Shown: positions 1 through 8,086 of the stretch, one piece after another
Layout of the letters: each line of letters starts with the position of its first letter
How positions within the stretch are numbered: position 1 is the first letter of the stretch
Made by a program: the position numbers and the translations under genes
Source: Herbiconiux sp. A18JL235
Lineage (GTDB): Bacteria; Actinomycetota; Actinomycetes; Actinomycetales; Microbacteriaceae
Length of the DNA: 64,000 bases
Assembly: GCF_040939305.1 (NCBI RefSeq)
Contig: NZ_CP162511.1
Coordinates: 3,720,001 to 3,784,000, forward strand
Direction: 5' to 3'
Notes under the pieces: generated by a model
The model's database searches: none
Seen by the model: only the letters and a program-made list of their open reading frames with translations
What the model was told of the DNA's origin: nothing

Positions 1-480
1 GCGCGCGCCGGGCTCGGCGTCGAAGACGGCCAGCATCTTCGCGTTCTTGTTGCCGAGCGCGAACTCCACCGCGCGGTACTGGTACGACTGAAAACCCGAG
101 GAGTTCGCCAGCGAGTCGCGGAACTGGGCGTATTCGCTCGGCGTGAGGGTGGCGAGCACCGACCGCTGCTCGGTCATCGTCTTCTGGATGTGCTTCACCC
201 GCGCGATCTTCTTGAGCGCAGCGGGGAGGTCGTCGGCGGCGAGCAGTGTCATCGCCGCCCGCAGCTCGTGCAGGACGAGCTTCAGCCACAGCTCGGTGGT
301 CTGGTGCTGGATGATGAACAGCAGTTCGTCGTGATGCTCCGGATGCGACACCGGGTTCTGCGCACCGAGCAGCCTGTCGAGGCCGAGATAGGAGCCATAG
401 GTCATCTTCTCGCGGAGATCGGTGACGATGCCCTCTTCGATTTCCCGGGTGTTCGTCGCCGCCGTGGTGTCGTCGTTCAC
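1..480 (-). CDS. kynA: Tryptophan 2,3-dioxygenase, N-terminal part (runs off the window)
   Basis: The first 160 residues are present and the frame is still open at position 1. The family catalyses the heme-dependent opening of the L-tryptophan indole ring to N-formylkynurenine, the first step of the kynurenine pathway. The stretch [13 protein letters not shown] followed by [16 protein letters not shown] is the family hallmark; His59 in FIIQHQ corresponds to the distal heme-pocket histidine. The proximal heme ligand would lie beyond the window edge. The GTG start at 480 is chosen because a TACAGT -10 box sits exactly six bases upstream, which fits a leaderless transcript. The gene diverges from an MFS transporter across an inverted repeat. 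Family assignment is firm. Confidence 0.9.
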   Translation of the reverse strand, partial: MNDDTTAATNTREIEEGIVTDLREKMTYGSYLGLDRLLGAQNPVSHPEHHDELLFIIQHQTTELWLKLVLHELRAAMTLLAADDLPAALKKIARVKHIQKTMTEQRSVLATLTPSEYAQFRDSLANSSGFQSYQYRAVEFALGNKNAKMLAVFDAEPGAR

Positions 481-486
481 CTGCGC

Positions 487-492
487 ACTGTA
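487..492 (-). promoter_or_regulatory. -10 box of leaderless kynA promoter
   Basis: TACAGT on the minus strand, followed by six bases and then the GTG start of kynA, so transcription should begin at the start codon. Confidence 0.55.
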
Positions 493-502
493 CCTCTGAA
501 TC

Positions 503-527
503 GTGACGCAGGTCACGCCTGCGTCAC
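503..527. promoter_or_regulatory. Inverted repeat (operator candidate) between kynA and the MFS gene
   Basis: GTGACGCAGG and CCTGCGTCAC form perfect 10-base arms around a 5-base centre. The site covers the region where the kynA -35 would be and lies about 30 bases upstream of the MFS -10 box, so one regulator could act on both genes. No regulator gene is adjacent in the window. Confidence 0.6.
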
Positions 528-554
528 GTGGCCATCGGGCCTCGTCACGGCTTC

Positions 555-560
555 TAAGCT
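555..560 (+). promoter_or_regulatory. -10 box of leaderless MFS promoter
   Basis: TAAGCT followed by six bases and GTG at 567. Confidence 0.5.
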
Positions 561-566
561 CGGAGG

Positions 567-1778
567 GTGGCCTCCCGCGATGACGACGACGGCTTCGGCC
601 ATCGCCGGGGCGACATCGCGTACCGCCGCATCCTGGTGGGCTTGTTCTTCGCCGGTGTGGCCACCTTCGCCCAGCTCTACTCGCCGCAGGCGGTGCTGCC
701 CGAGATCTCCGCCGACCTCGAGGTCGAGCCCGCCGCCGCAGCTCTCCTGCTCTCGTTCGCCACGATCGGGCTGGCTCTCGGGGTGATCCCGTGGTCGGTG
801 GCCGCCGACCGGGTGGGCCGGGTGCCCGCCATGACGGCGGCGGTGGTGGGAGCGACGACGGTAGGGCTGCTCGTCCCGTTCGCGCCGACCCTGCCGCTGC
901 TGCTCACCGGAAGGTTCGTCGAGGGGCTGCTCGTGGCGGGGGTGCCCGCCGTGGTGATCGCGTACCTGAGCGAGGAGATCCACCCCGCCGACGCCACCCG
1001 CGCGGCTGGCACCTACGTGGCGGGAACCTCGCTCGGCGGGTTGCTCGGGCGCATCGTCGCGGGCCCCGCGGGGGAGCTCATCGGCTGGCGTGCGAGCATG
1101 GCGGCGGTCGCCGCGGTGTGCGCACTGGCCACTGCAGCATTCATCGTGGTCGTGCCGAAGGCGCAGGGGTTCCGCAAGCATCCGCTCGCCGTGCGCTCGG
1201 TGCTCGAACGCCTGCGGGCCAGTGTGCGGTCGCCGCGCCTGCTCGCGCTCTACGCCCAGGGCTTCCTGCTCATGGGCGCGTTCGTGGCGCTGTACAACTA
1301 CCTGGCGTTCCGGCTCGGCGAGCCGCCGTTCGACGTGCCCGCCTCCATCATCAGCCTGCTCTTCCTGGCCTACCTCGCCGGCACCGTGAGCTCGTCGCTG
1401 GCCGGCTGGCTGGTCGACCGGCTCGGCCGCCGCGGCGCCCTGCTCACCACGGCCGCGGTCTTCGCCCTCGGCACGGTGCTCACGCTGACGGATGCGCTCC
1501 CGCTCATCATCGTCGGCCTCGTCGTCGCCACGGCCGGCTTCTTCGGCGCGCACTCGATCGCCTCGGGGTGGGTGGGCCGCGAGGCCGTCACCGGTCGTGC
1601 CCAGGCGGGTTCGCTCTACAACCTCTTCTACTACCTGGGCTCGAGCGTCTTCGGCTGGCTGGGCGGCGCACTCCTCGTCTCGTTCGGCTGGCCCGGGGTC
1701 GTGGGCATGGTCTGCGCGCTCGTCGCCGGCGCCGCCCTCGTCGCCCTCCTCGTGCTGCGCCCGCGCCCCGCGCCCTGA
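567..1778 (+). CDS. MFS transporter (AraJ/YnfM-like efflux permease)
   Basis: A 403-residue protein with about twelve hydrophobic segments, the usual size of a drug:H+ antiporter-1 type permease. The cytoplasmic loop between helices 2 and 3 reads [11 protein letters not shown], the family signature, and a second [13 protein letters not shown] loop marks the other half. The opening [15 protein letters not shown] is typical of the AraJ/YnfM group, usually predicted to export small molecules. The GTG start is supported by the -10 box six bases upstream. It diverges from kynA across an inverted repeat, so tryptophan- or kynurenine-related export is conceivable, but that is inference and the substrate is unknown. 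Confidence 0.85.
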   Translation: MASRDDDDGFGHRRGDIAYRRILVGLFFAGVATFAQLYSPQAVLPEISADLEVEPAAAALLLSFATIGLALGVIPWSVAADRVGRVPAMTAAVVGATTVGLLVPFAPTLPLLLTGRFVEGLLVAGVPAVVIAYLSEEIHPADATRAAGTYVAGTSLGGLLGRIVAGPAGELIGWRASMAAVAAVCALATAAFIVVVPKAQGFRKHPLAVRSVLERLRASVRSPRLLALYAQGFLLMGAFVALYNYLAFRLGEPPFDVPASIISLLFLAYLAGTVSSSLAGWLVDRLGRRGALLTTAAVFALGTVLTLTDALPLIIVGLVVATAGFFGAHSIASGWVGREAVTGRAQAGSLYNLFYYLGSSVFGWLGGALLVSFGWPGVVGMVCALVAGAALVALLVLRPRPAP

Positions 1779-1796
1779 GCGGATGCGCGCCCCGCG

Positions 1797-3383
1797 TCAG
1801 CGGGAGACGCGCACCCAGGCGGCTGCGTCGGCGGGCAGCAGCCCCTCGACGAGCGGCTCCGAGCTCAGCACGAGCTCGCCAGCGGGCAGCACCACCGGCC
1901 GCTCGCCCATGGCGAGCACCACGGCGAACCCGCCGTGCTCGGCGATCACGCGCCCCGGCGCGGAGCCGTCGCCCGCACCCCAGGCGAGCGGCGCACCCGC
2001 GCGCATCAGCCCCTCGCCCACCAGCACCTCCCGCGCCCGTGCGGCACGACGGAACAGCGCGAGCGCCGAGCGATCGTCGCCCTCCTGCACCTCCACCGCG
2101 AACTGCCCCCAGCTCTCGGGCGTCGGCAGCCACGGCAGACCCGCGCCCTCGGGAGAGAACCCGAAGGTGCCGGCTGCCGCCTCCGTCCACGGCAGCGGGA
2201 TGCGCGCACCGTCGCGGCTCACCCCTCCGTGTTGCCACATCGGGTCGGCGCGCAGCGCCACGGGCACGTCGACCTCGGGAAGCCCGAGCTCCTGCCCCTG
2301 GTACACGTACACCGCGCCGGGCAGCCCGAGCAGCGCCACCACCGCGGCACGAGCCCTGCGCCTTCCCCGAACTCCCCCACCGAAGCGGGTGACCGTCCGC
2401 ACGATGTCGTGGTTCTCGAGCGCCCAGCTGGGCGCAGATCCGGTCTCGGCCCGCACCCGCTCGAGGTGCCTGCCCACCTCGACCCACGCATCCGGGTTCC
2501 AGTCGAGCTTGGCGAAGGCGAACGCGAAGGTCTGGTGCAGTTCGTCGGGCCGGGTGTACCGGGCCGACCGCTCGGGTGCCAGGTTCACCTCGCCCACCAG
2601 AAGGCGCGCGGGCGCGTACTCCTCCGCCACGCGGCGCCAGTGCCGGTACACCTCGTGCACGGGCTCCTGGTCCATGGCGAGCGGGTTCGAGCGCAGACCG
2701 TCGATCACGGTGGGCACGGTCGCCGAATCGGGAAGCCCCTCGGCCTTGAACAGACCGTGCGCGACGTCGACCCTGATGCCGTCAACCCCGCGGTCGAACC
2801 AGAAGCGGATGACACGGTCGAAGTACTCCCCCACCGCGGGGTTCTCCCAGTTCCAGTCGGGCTGCCCCGGCGAGAACAGGTGGAGGTACCACTCGGTGTC
2901 GGTCGCGGAGTCGGGTGCCGCGCGGTGCCAGGCCGGCCCGCCGAAGACGCTCACCCAGTTGTTCGGGGGCAGCTCGGAGGCCTCGCCGCGCCCCTGGCGG
3001 AAGAGGAACATCTCGCGCTCACGCGACCCGGGGCCCGCGGCGAGCGCCGCCTCGAACAGGGCGTTCTCGATCGAGGTGTGGTTCGGCACGATGTCGACGA
3101 GGATGCGCAGGCCCGCCTCGTGCGCGACCACGAGCAGCTCGTCGAGGTCGGCGAGGGTGCCGAACAACGGGTCGACGTCGCAGTAGTCGCTGATGTCGTA
3201 GCCCTGGTCGACCTGCGGCGAGCGCTGGAACGGGGTGAGCCACAACCCCTGCACTCCGAGCGAGGCGAGGTACGGGATGCGCGCGATGATGCCCCGCAGG
3301 TCTCCCACGCCGTCGCCGTCGGCGTCGGCGAACGACCGCGGGTAGACCTCATAGATGACAGCGCTCTCCCACCACCCGCTCAC
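1797..3383 (-). CDS. GH13 alpha-glucosidase (oligo-1,6-glucosidase / maltase type)
   Basis: A 528-residue cytoplasmic glycoside hydrolase of family 13. The opening WWESAVIYEVYPRSFAD is the standard start of this subfamily. Catalytic residues are visible: nucleophile Asp206 in GIRVDVAHG, general acid/base Glu265 in LLVGEVNL, and Asp326 in ENHDIVR; DIVPNHT near residue 97 is the conserved region I. It should hydrolyse imported alpha-linked glucosides to glucose. The GTG start overlaps the stop of the upstream permease by four bases, so it is the last gene of the sugar-uptake operon and probably translationally coupled. Exact substrate (maltose, trehalose, sucrose isomers) cannot be told from sequence. 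Confidence 0.9.
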   Translation of the reverse strand: MSGWWESAVIYEVYPRSFADADGDGVGDLRGIIARIPYLASLGVQGLWLTPFQRSPQVDQGYDISDYCDVDPLFGTLADLDELLVVAHEAGLRILVDIVPNHTSIENALFEAALAAGPGSREREMFLFRQGRGEASELPPNNWVSVFGGPAWHRAAPDSATDTEWYLHLFSPGQPDWNWENPAVGEYFDRVIRFWFDRGVDGIRVDVAHGLFKAEGLPDSATVPTVIDGLRSNPLAMDQEPVHEVYRHWRRVAEEYAPARLLVGEVNLAPERSARYTRPDELHQTFAFAFAKLDWNPDAWVEVGRHLERVRAETGSAPSWALENHDIVRTVTRFGGGVRGRRRARAAVVALLGLPGAVYVYQGQELGLPEVDVPVALRADPMWQHGGVSRDGARIPLPWTEAAAGTFGFSPEGAGLPWLPTPESWGQFAVEVQEGDDRSALALFRRAARAREVLVGEGLMRAGAPLAWGAGDGSAPGRVIAEHGGFAVVLAMGERPVVLPAGELVLSSEPLVEGLLPADAAAWVRVSR

Positions 3384-4297
3384 TTGGTGGCGCCCGCGGT
3401 GAGGCCGTCGACGATGCGACGCTGGAAGATGAGCACGACGATCATGAGCGGGATCGTCACGACGACACCTGCGGCCATCTGAGCACCGAAGGGGGCTTGG
3501 AAGTCGCTCGCCCCGGTGAACTTCGAGATCGCCACGGTGGCGGTCTGGATGGCGGGGTCGTTGGCCATGGAGAGGGCGATGATGAACTCGTTCCAGCTGT
3601 GGATGAAGGTGAGGATCGCCGTGGTGAACACGCCCGGTGCGGCGAGCGGCAACAGGATGCGGGTGAAGGCCTGCCACTTCGTGCAGCCGTCGATCATCGC
3701 CGCCTGCTCGAGGTCGTGCGGCAGCTGCTTCATGAAGGTGGTGAGGTTCCACACCGCGAGCGGGATGGCGAACGACAGGCTCGGCACGATCATCGCTTGG
3801 TAGGTGTTGATCCAGCCGATGTCGGTGAACAGGCGCAGCAGCGGCACCACCACGGCGATGCCCGGGAACATCGAGGTCGCGATGATGACGGCGAGGATTG
3901 CCGTCTTGAAGCGGAACTTCAGCCGCGCGATGGCGTAGGCGGCGAAGATGCCGAGCACCAGCGCGAGGATCGTGGTGGTGCCCGCGACGATGAGGCTGTT
4001 GAGCAGCGATCTGCCGAAGTCGTTCGACCCGCTGAACACCTGGGCGTAGCTCTCGAGCGACCAGGTGGTGGGCAGGAGCGAGGTGGAGAAGATGTCGTTC
4101 GTCGTGCGGAAGCTCGACACGAGCATCCAGTAGAACGGCGCCAGGCAGTAGACCGCGACGATGGCGATACCGACCCAGCGGGTGATGGCGCCGCCGATGC
4201 CGCGCCGGCGCTTCCGGCCGCCCCGCGCATCCGTGCCGCCACGGTCCGCGCGGGATCCGCTCGCGGCGATGACGTCTCGTTCGGTCAGCGCGGTCAT
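3380..4297 (-). CDS. Sugar ABC transporter permease, MalG/AglG type
   Basis: A 305-residue inner-membrane permease with six predicted helices. The EAA loop that docks the ATPase reads EQAAMIDGCTKWQAFTRILL, ending with the LPLAAPG that follows in this family. The protein begins with a cytoplasmic tail rich in Arg and Gly. Start and stop each overlap the neighbouring genes by four bases (ATGA and GTGA), giving tight coupling with the MalF-type permease upstream and the glucosidase downstream. It belongs to the CUT1 class, which imports di- and oligosaccharides. Confidence 0.9.
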   Translation of the reverse strand: MTALTERDVIAASGSRADRGGTDARGGRKRRRGIGGAITRWVGIAIVAVYCLAPFYWMLVSSFRTTNDIFSTSLLPTTWSLESYAQVFSGSNDFGRSLLNSLIVAGTTTILALVLGIFAAYAIARLKFRFKTAILAVIIATSMFPGIAVVVPLLRLFTDIGWINTYQAMIVPSLSFAIPLAVWNLTTFMKQLPHDLEQAAMIDGCTKWQAFTRILLPLAAPGVFTTAILTFIHSWNEFIIALSMANDPAIQTATVAISKFTGASDFQAPFGAQMAAGVVVTIPLMIVVLIFQRRIVDGLTAGATK

Positions 4298-5325
4298 CGT
4301 GCACTCTCCTTCTCGGCGCGAGCCGCCTTCTTCTGGGCGCGCGCCGCCTTCTTCTCGGCCCGCGCATCCGCATCGCCGATCACGTCGGCGCCGAGCACCC
4401 GGATGAACACGAACGCGATCACGGCGACGTAGACGAGCAGGATGATGGCGAACGCGCTCGCCGCGCCGTACTGGAGCTGGTTCGATTCGTCCCACGCGAG
4501 GATCGACAGGGTCTCGACCGAGGTCTTGCGCGGCCCGATCAACACGAACGGCAGGTCGAACATGCGGAGGGCGTCGAGCAGACGGAACAGCACGGCCACG
4601 AGGAGCGCCGGGCGCACGAGCGGCAGCGTGATGGAGACGAACTGCTTCCACGCGTTCGCCCCGTCGAGCTTGGCGGCCTCGTAGACCTCTTCGGGGATGA
4701 GCTGCATGCCGGCCAGCACGAGCAGGCCGATGAACGGCGCGGTCTTCCAGATCTCGGCGATGATGACGGCGGCCTGGGCGGCGAAGCCCTCGGCGGTCCA
4801 GAGGATCTGGGTGTTCAGGAGGTCGTTGGCGATGCCGTTCGACTGGAAGATCCAGCGCCAGAGCAGACCCGACACGGCGGTGGGGATCGCCCACGGGATG
4901 AGGATGGCGGCGCGCAGGAAGGCGCGGCCGCGGAACGCACGGTTCATCGCGACGGCGAAGGCGACGCCGATGACGGTCTCGAGGCCCACGGTCACGAAGG
5001 TGAAGAAGGTGGTGTTCCAGAGCGCGTTGTAGAAGCGCCCGGACTCGGCCCCGGCGAAGATGTCGAGGTAGTTGCCGAGCCCCACGAAGCTCTCGCCCTC
5101 GACCACGAATCCGTCGGCGTCGAGACCCGACTCGGCGGCGAACAGCGACTGGTACAGCGCCGAGAGGAGGGGGTAGAGGATGACGAGCAGCAGGACGACG
5201 AAGGTCGGCGAGAGCAGCAGGGAGGCGAGGCCGCCCTCGCGGGGCGCCCGGTCTTCCTTGCGCTTTCTCCGCGGCATGTCCGCGGGCGGCGGCGGTGCCG
5301 CCTGACTGGCGATGGTGGTGGTCAT
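4294..5325 (-). CDS. Sugar ABC transporter permease, MalF/AglF type
   Basis: A 343-residue CUT1 permease, partner of the MalG-type gene downstream. The EAA loop is EAAKLDGANAWKQFVSITLP. An unusual C-terminal tail is dominated by Ala, Lys, Arg and Glu (repeats of KKAARAQ/KKAARAE), likely a cytoplasmic charged helix. The N-terminus carries a proline-rich and basic stretch before the first helix. It is separated from the binding-protein gene by 150 bases that contain a strong hairpin. Confidence 0.9.
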   Translation of the reverse strand: MTTTIASQAAPPPPADMPRRKRKEDRAPREGGLASLLLSPTFVVLLLVILYPLLSALYQSLFAAESGLDADGFVVEGESFVGLGNYLDIFAGAESGRFYNALWNTTFFTFVTVGLETVIGVAFAVAMNRAFRGRAFLRAAILIPWAIPTAVSGLLWRWIFQSNGIANDLLNTQILWTAEGFAAQAAVIIAEIWKTAPFIGLLVLAGMQLIPEEVYEAAKLDGANAWKQFVSITLPLVRPALLVAVLFRLLDALRMFDLPFVLIGPRKTSVETLSILAWDESNQLQYGAASAFAIILLVYVAVIAFVFIRVLGADVIGDADARAEKKAARAQKKAARAEKESAR

Positions 5326-5420
5326 CTCGGGGCTTTCTGGCTGGTGGGCGCGGGCCGTGAGGCGGTGGGGGCGGATGCGGGGGACGATGGCGGTCGCGCG
5401 GCACCCGGGTGGTCGGCGGA

Positions 5421-5463
5421 GCGGATGCGGTGACGGGCCTCTCGATCAGGCCACCGCATCCGC
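5421..5463 (-). other. Intercistronic hairpin between binding-protein and permease genes
   Basis: GCGGATGCGGTG and CACCGCATCCGC are perfect 12-base arms, with a nested GCCT/AGGC stem inside. There is no T-run, so it looks less like a terminator than a stabiliser of the upstream mRNA or a partial attenuator. Such an element would give more binding protein than permease. Confidence 0.6.
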
Positions 5464-5475
5464 CCTGCCGTCGTG

Positions 5476-6789
5476 CTAGCCGTTGGTGATGTCGGTCAGC
5501 TTGGTCTGCAGCTCGGTGAGGGCTGCATTCGGGGTCTTGTCGCCGGTGAGGGCGGCGTAGATCTCGTCCTGGATGGCGGCCGTGGTGGCGCCGTAGGCGA
5601 CGACCTTCGGGCGCGGCTGGGCGTTCTCGAGCGAGGTCAGCAGCGTCGGCAGGTAGGGGTAGTTCGCCGTCACGGCCGCGTCTTCGAAGAACTCGGGGAA
5701 GACGGGCGCGCGGGAGCTGAGGGCGAGGCGGGCCTCCTCCTGCTCGCGGTTCGTGAAGAACGCGATGAACTCGAGCGCTGTCGCCTTGTTCTCGGCGAAG
5801 CTCGAGATGGCGATGTTGCGGCCACCGAGGGTGGAGACGCCGGGGCCGTCTTCACCGGGGATGGCGCTCACGCCGAACTTCCCGGCGACGCTCGACGAGC
5901 CGTCGGTCGCGGAGAGCGACTTGTAGATGTAGGGCCAGTTGCGGAGGAAGACGAGCTTGCCCTCCTGGAACGCCTGCCGGCCCTGCTCCTCCTGGAAGGT
6001 GATGGCGTCGCGCGGGATCATCCCCGACTCGAAGCCCTCGACCAGGAACTCGAGCGCGGTCTTCGCCTCGGGGGTGTCGACGGTGGGGTTGCCGTCGGCG
6101 TCGAAGAGCGAGCCGCCGGCCGAGGCGACGGCCTCGCTGAAGTTCACCGTGAGGCCCTCGTTCTTGTCGAACTGGCCCGCGTAGCACGACATGCCCGCGG
6201 CCTCGGGGAGGGCGAGCACCGCGGTGCAGTCCTCCTGCATCTCGGCCCAGGTGGTGGGCGCCTCGGTGATGCCGGCGGCGGTGAGCAGGTCGGTGCGCGA
6301 GTAGAGCAGCGCGCCGTCGGTGTAGTACGGAGCGCCGTAGAGCGTGTCGCGGTAGCTCGCGGCCTCGACGGTGGCGGGGACGAGCTCGTCGACGGGGAGG
6401 GCGTCTTCGGGAAGGGCGGTGATCCAGCGGTTGGCGGCGAACTCGCTGGTCCAGACCACATCGAGGTTGAGCACCGAATAGGCGTCGCCCTCGACCTGGG
6501 CGTTCTGCACCATCTGCTGGCGCTGCTGGTCGGCGTCGAGCGGAAGTTCGACCCAGGTGACCTGCTCGTCGGGGTGCTCGGCGTTCCAGGCGTCGATCGT
6601 GGCCTGAGCGGCACCCGAGGCGTCGGGGCTCGACACGTACTGGATGGGCCCTCGGCCCTCGAGCTCGGCCTCGGCGGCAGGAGTGCCGGCTCCCGATCCC
6701 GAGCCCGAGCAGGCGGTGAGGGTGATCGCTGCGGCTGCGGTCAGCGCTAGGCCGACGGCGATCCGTCGATCACGGCGTCGTTGCATCAT
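5476..6789 (-). CDS. Sugar ABC transporter substrate-binding lipoprotein
   Basis: A 437-residue extracytoplasmic solute-binding protein of family 1. The N-terminus is a lipoprotein signal: basic MMQRRRDRR, a hydrophobic stretch, and lipobox LTAC with Cys27 as the lipidation site, followed by a Gly/Ser linker. The mature part ends with the family-typical region that repeats EEARLALSSRAPVFPEFF. Two ATG codons occur in tandem; AAGGAG lies five bases before the first and eight before the second, so either could be used. It captures the sugar for the two permeases downstream and follows the LacI gene by 70 bases. Confidence 0.9.
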   Translation of the reverse strand: MMQRRRDRRIAVGLALTAAAAITLTACSGSGSGAGTPAAEAELEGRGPIQYVSSPDASGAAQATIDAWNAEHPDEQVTWVELPLDADQQRQQMVQNAQVEGDAYSVLNLDVVWTSEFAANRWITALPEDALPVDELVPATVEAASYRDTLYGAPYYTDGALLYSRTDLLTAAGITEAPTTWAEMQEDCTAVLALPEAAGMSCYAGQFDKNEGLTVNFSEAVASAGGSLFDADGNPTVDTPEAKTALEFLVEGFESGMIPRDAITFQEEQGRQAFQEGKLVFLRNWPYIYKSLSATDGSSSVAGKFGVSAIPGEDGPGVSTLGGRNIAISSFAENKATALEFIAFFTNREQEEARLALSSRAPVFPEFFEDAAVTANYPYLPTLLTSLENAQPRPKVVAYGATTAAIQDEIYAALTGDKTPNAALTELQTKLTDITNG

Positions 6790-6859
6790 GATTGCTCCTT
6801 CTTCATGGTGGTGTGGGGTTCGGAGGGCGCGCGAGGGCGCCGTGGGGGGGGTGCCAGGG

Positions 6860-7900
6860 TCAGGCGGCGGGTGCGGGTGGCGCGGGCGGTTCGGGTCGCT
6901 CGTGCCGGGCACTCCGCGCCACCGGCGCGGTCGACCCGCGCTCGATGAGACGGTGGGGCAGGATGCGCGGTGTGACGCCGCCCGACGACTCACCCACCGC
7001 GAGCAGCTTCTCGACGGCGAGCTCGCCCATGCGTTCGAGCGGCTGCGCGATCGTCGAGAGGGCGGGGTGCACGTGCAGCGAGGTGCGCGTGTTGTCGAAG
7101 CCGAGCACCGAGATGTCGTCGGGCACACGCCGGCCCTGCCGCTGCAGCTCGTTCACGACGGCGGCGCCCATCTCGTCGCTCAGGGCGAAGACGGCGGTGA
7201 GCTGCGCATCCTGAGCCATCAGCCGGGCGAGCGCGGGAGGGGCCGAGTCGTAGAGCGAGTTGCCGTGCTCCATGACGGGGGCGAGCCCCGCCTCGCTCAT
7301 GGCTCGCAGGTAGCCGCGCTTGCGCACGGTGTTCACCAGCACCGACTCGGGGTCGCCCGCCAGCAGGCCGATGCGGCGGTGGCCGAGGGCGATCAGGTGA
7401 CGGGTGCCGTCGTAGGCGGCGACCTCGTCGTCGATGGCGATGCTCGGAAAGCGGCGGCCGTCGCGGATGGCCACCGACATGAGTGGGATGCTCGAGCCCA
7501 GCGCGCGCCGCATCTCGGGGGTGACTGCGGCTGAGATGAGGATGACCCCGGCGGCCCGGTAGGTGCGGAGGGTGCGCAGGTAGCTCGCGGCGAAGGTCGA
7601 CGCGGGGCCGGTGCGGCCGAGCATCACCGAGTGGCCGCGCAGGCGGGCAGCGGCCTCGACGCCGCTCATGATCTCGGAGGCGAGGGCGTCGGAGACGACG
7701 GGGGCGAGCACGCCGATGACGGCGGTCTGCTTGGTCTTGAGCCCGCGGGCGAGGGTGTCGGGCTCGTAGTTGAGGGTGGCGATGGCCGCCTCGACCCGGC
7801 GCTGGGTCTCGGCGGAGTAGCCGATGAGCCCGTTCACCACCCGTGAGACGGTGGCGGGCGAGACCCCGGCGACCCGGGCGACGTCCCTGATGGTCGTCAT
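6860..7900 (-). CDS. LacI-family transcriptional regulator of the alpha-glucoside operon
   Basis: A 346-residue repressor. The N-terminal helix-turn-helix is TIRDVARVAGVSPATVSRVV, and the rest is a periplasmic-binding-protein fold that should sense a sugar. AAGGAGG stands four bases before the ATG. It is the first gene of the operon and lies directly downstream of two LacI-type half-palindromes, so autoregulation together with the uptake genes is likely. The gene order regulator, binding protein, permease, permease, glucosidase equals aglR-E-F-G-A of rhizobia. The C-terminus ends in a Pro/Ala-rich tail. Confidence 0.9.
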   Translation of the reverse strand: MTTIRDVARVAGVSPATVSRVVNGLIGYSAETQRRVEAAIATLNYEPDTLARGLKTKQTAVIGVLAPVVSDALASEIMSGVEAAARLRGHSVMLGRTGPASTFAASYLRTLRTYRAAGVILISAAVTPEMRRALGSSIPLMSVAIRDGRRFPSIAIDDEVAAYDGTRHLIALGHRRIGLLAGDPESVLVNTVRKRGYLRAMSEAGLAPVMEHGNSLYDSAPPALARLMAQDAQLTAVFALSDEMGAAVVNELQRQGRRVPDDISVLGFDNTRTSLHVHPALSTIAQPLERMGELAVEKLLAVGESSGGVTPRILPHRLIERGSTAPVARSARHERPEPPAPPAPAA

Positions 7901-7945
7901 CTGCCCTCCTTCGGGTGCGGGTCTCGGCTCGTCACACGACCTCGC

Positions 7946-7959
7946 GCAATCGTTTACGC
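7946..7959. promoter_or_regulatory. LacI-family operator, copy 1
   Basis: GCAATCGTTTACGC, close to the AAACGTTT core typical of LacI/CcpA-family operators, 46 bases before the lacI-type start codon. Confidence 0.65.
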
Positions 7960-8000
7960 TCGGTCGCTCCGTCGAGAGTAGGCACCCCCCTCCGGGCTAC

Positions 8001-8013
8001 GCAAACGTTTACG
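8001..8013. promoter_or_regulatory. LacI-family operator, copy 2
   Basis: GCAAACGTTTACG with a perfectly palindromic AAACGTTT core, 55 bases from copy 1 (about five helical turns), a spacing that would allow looping. Confidence 0.7.
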
Positions 8014-8086
8014 AAACACCCTTACCAGGGCGTCCTGGTGGTGCGGAGTGCTCGCGGTCGGAGCGTTCGGAGCGCCGTGCCCACGT

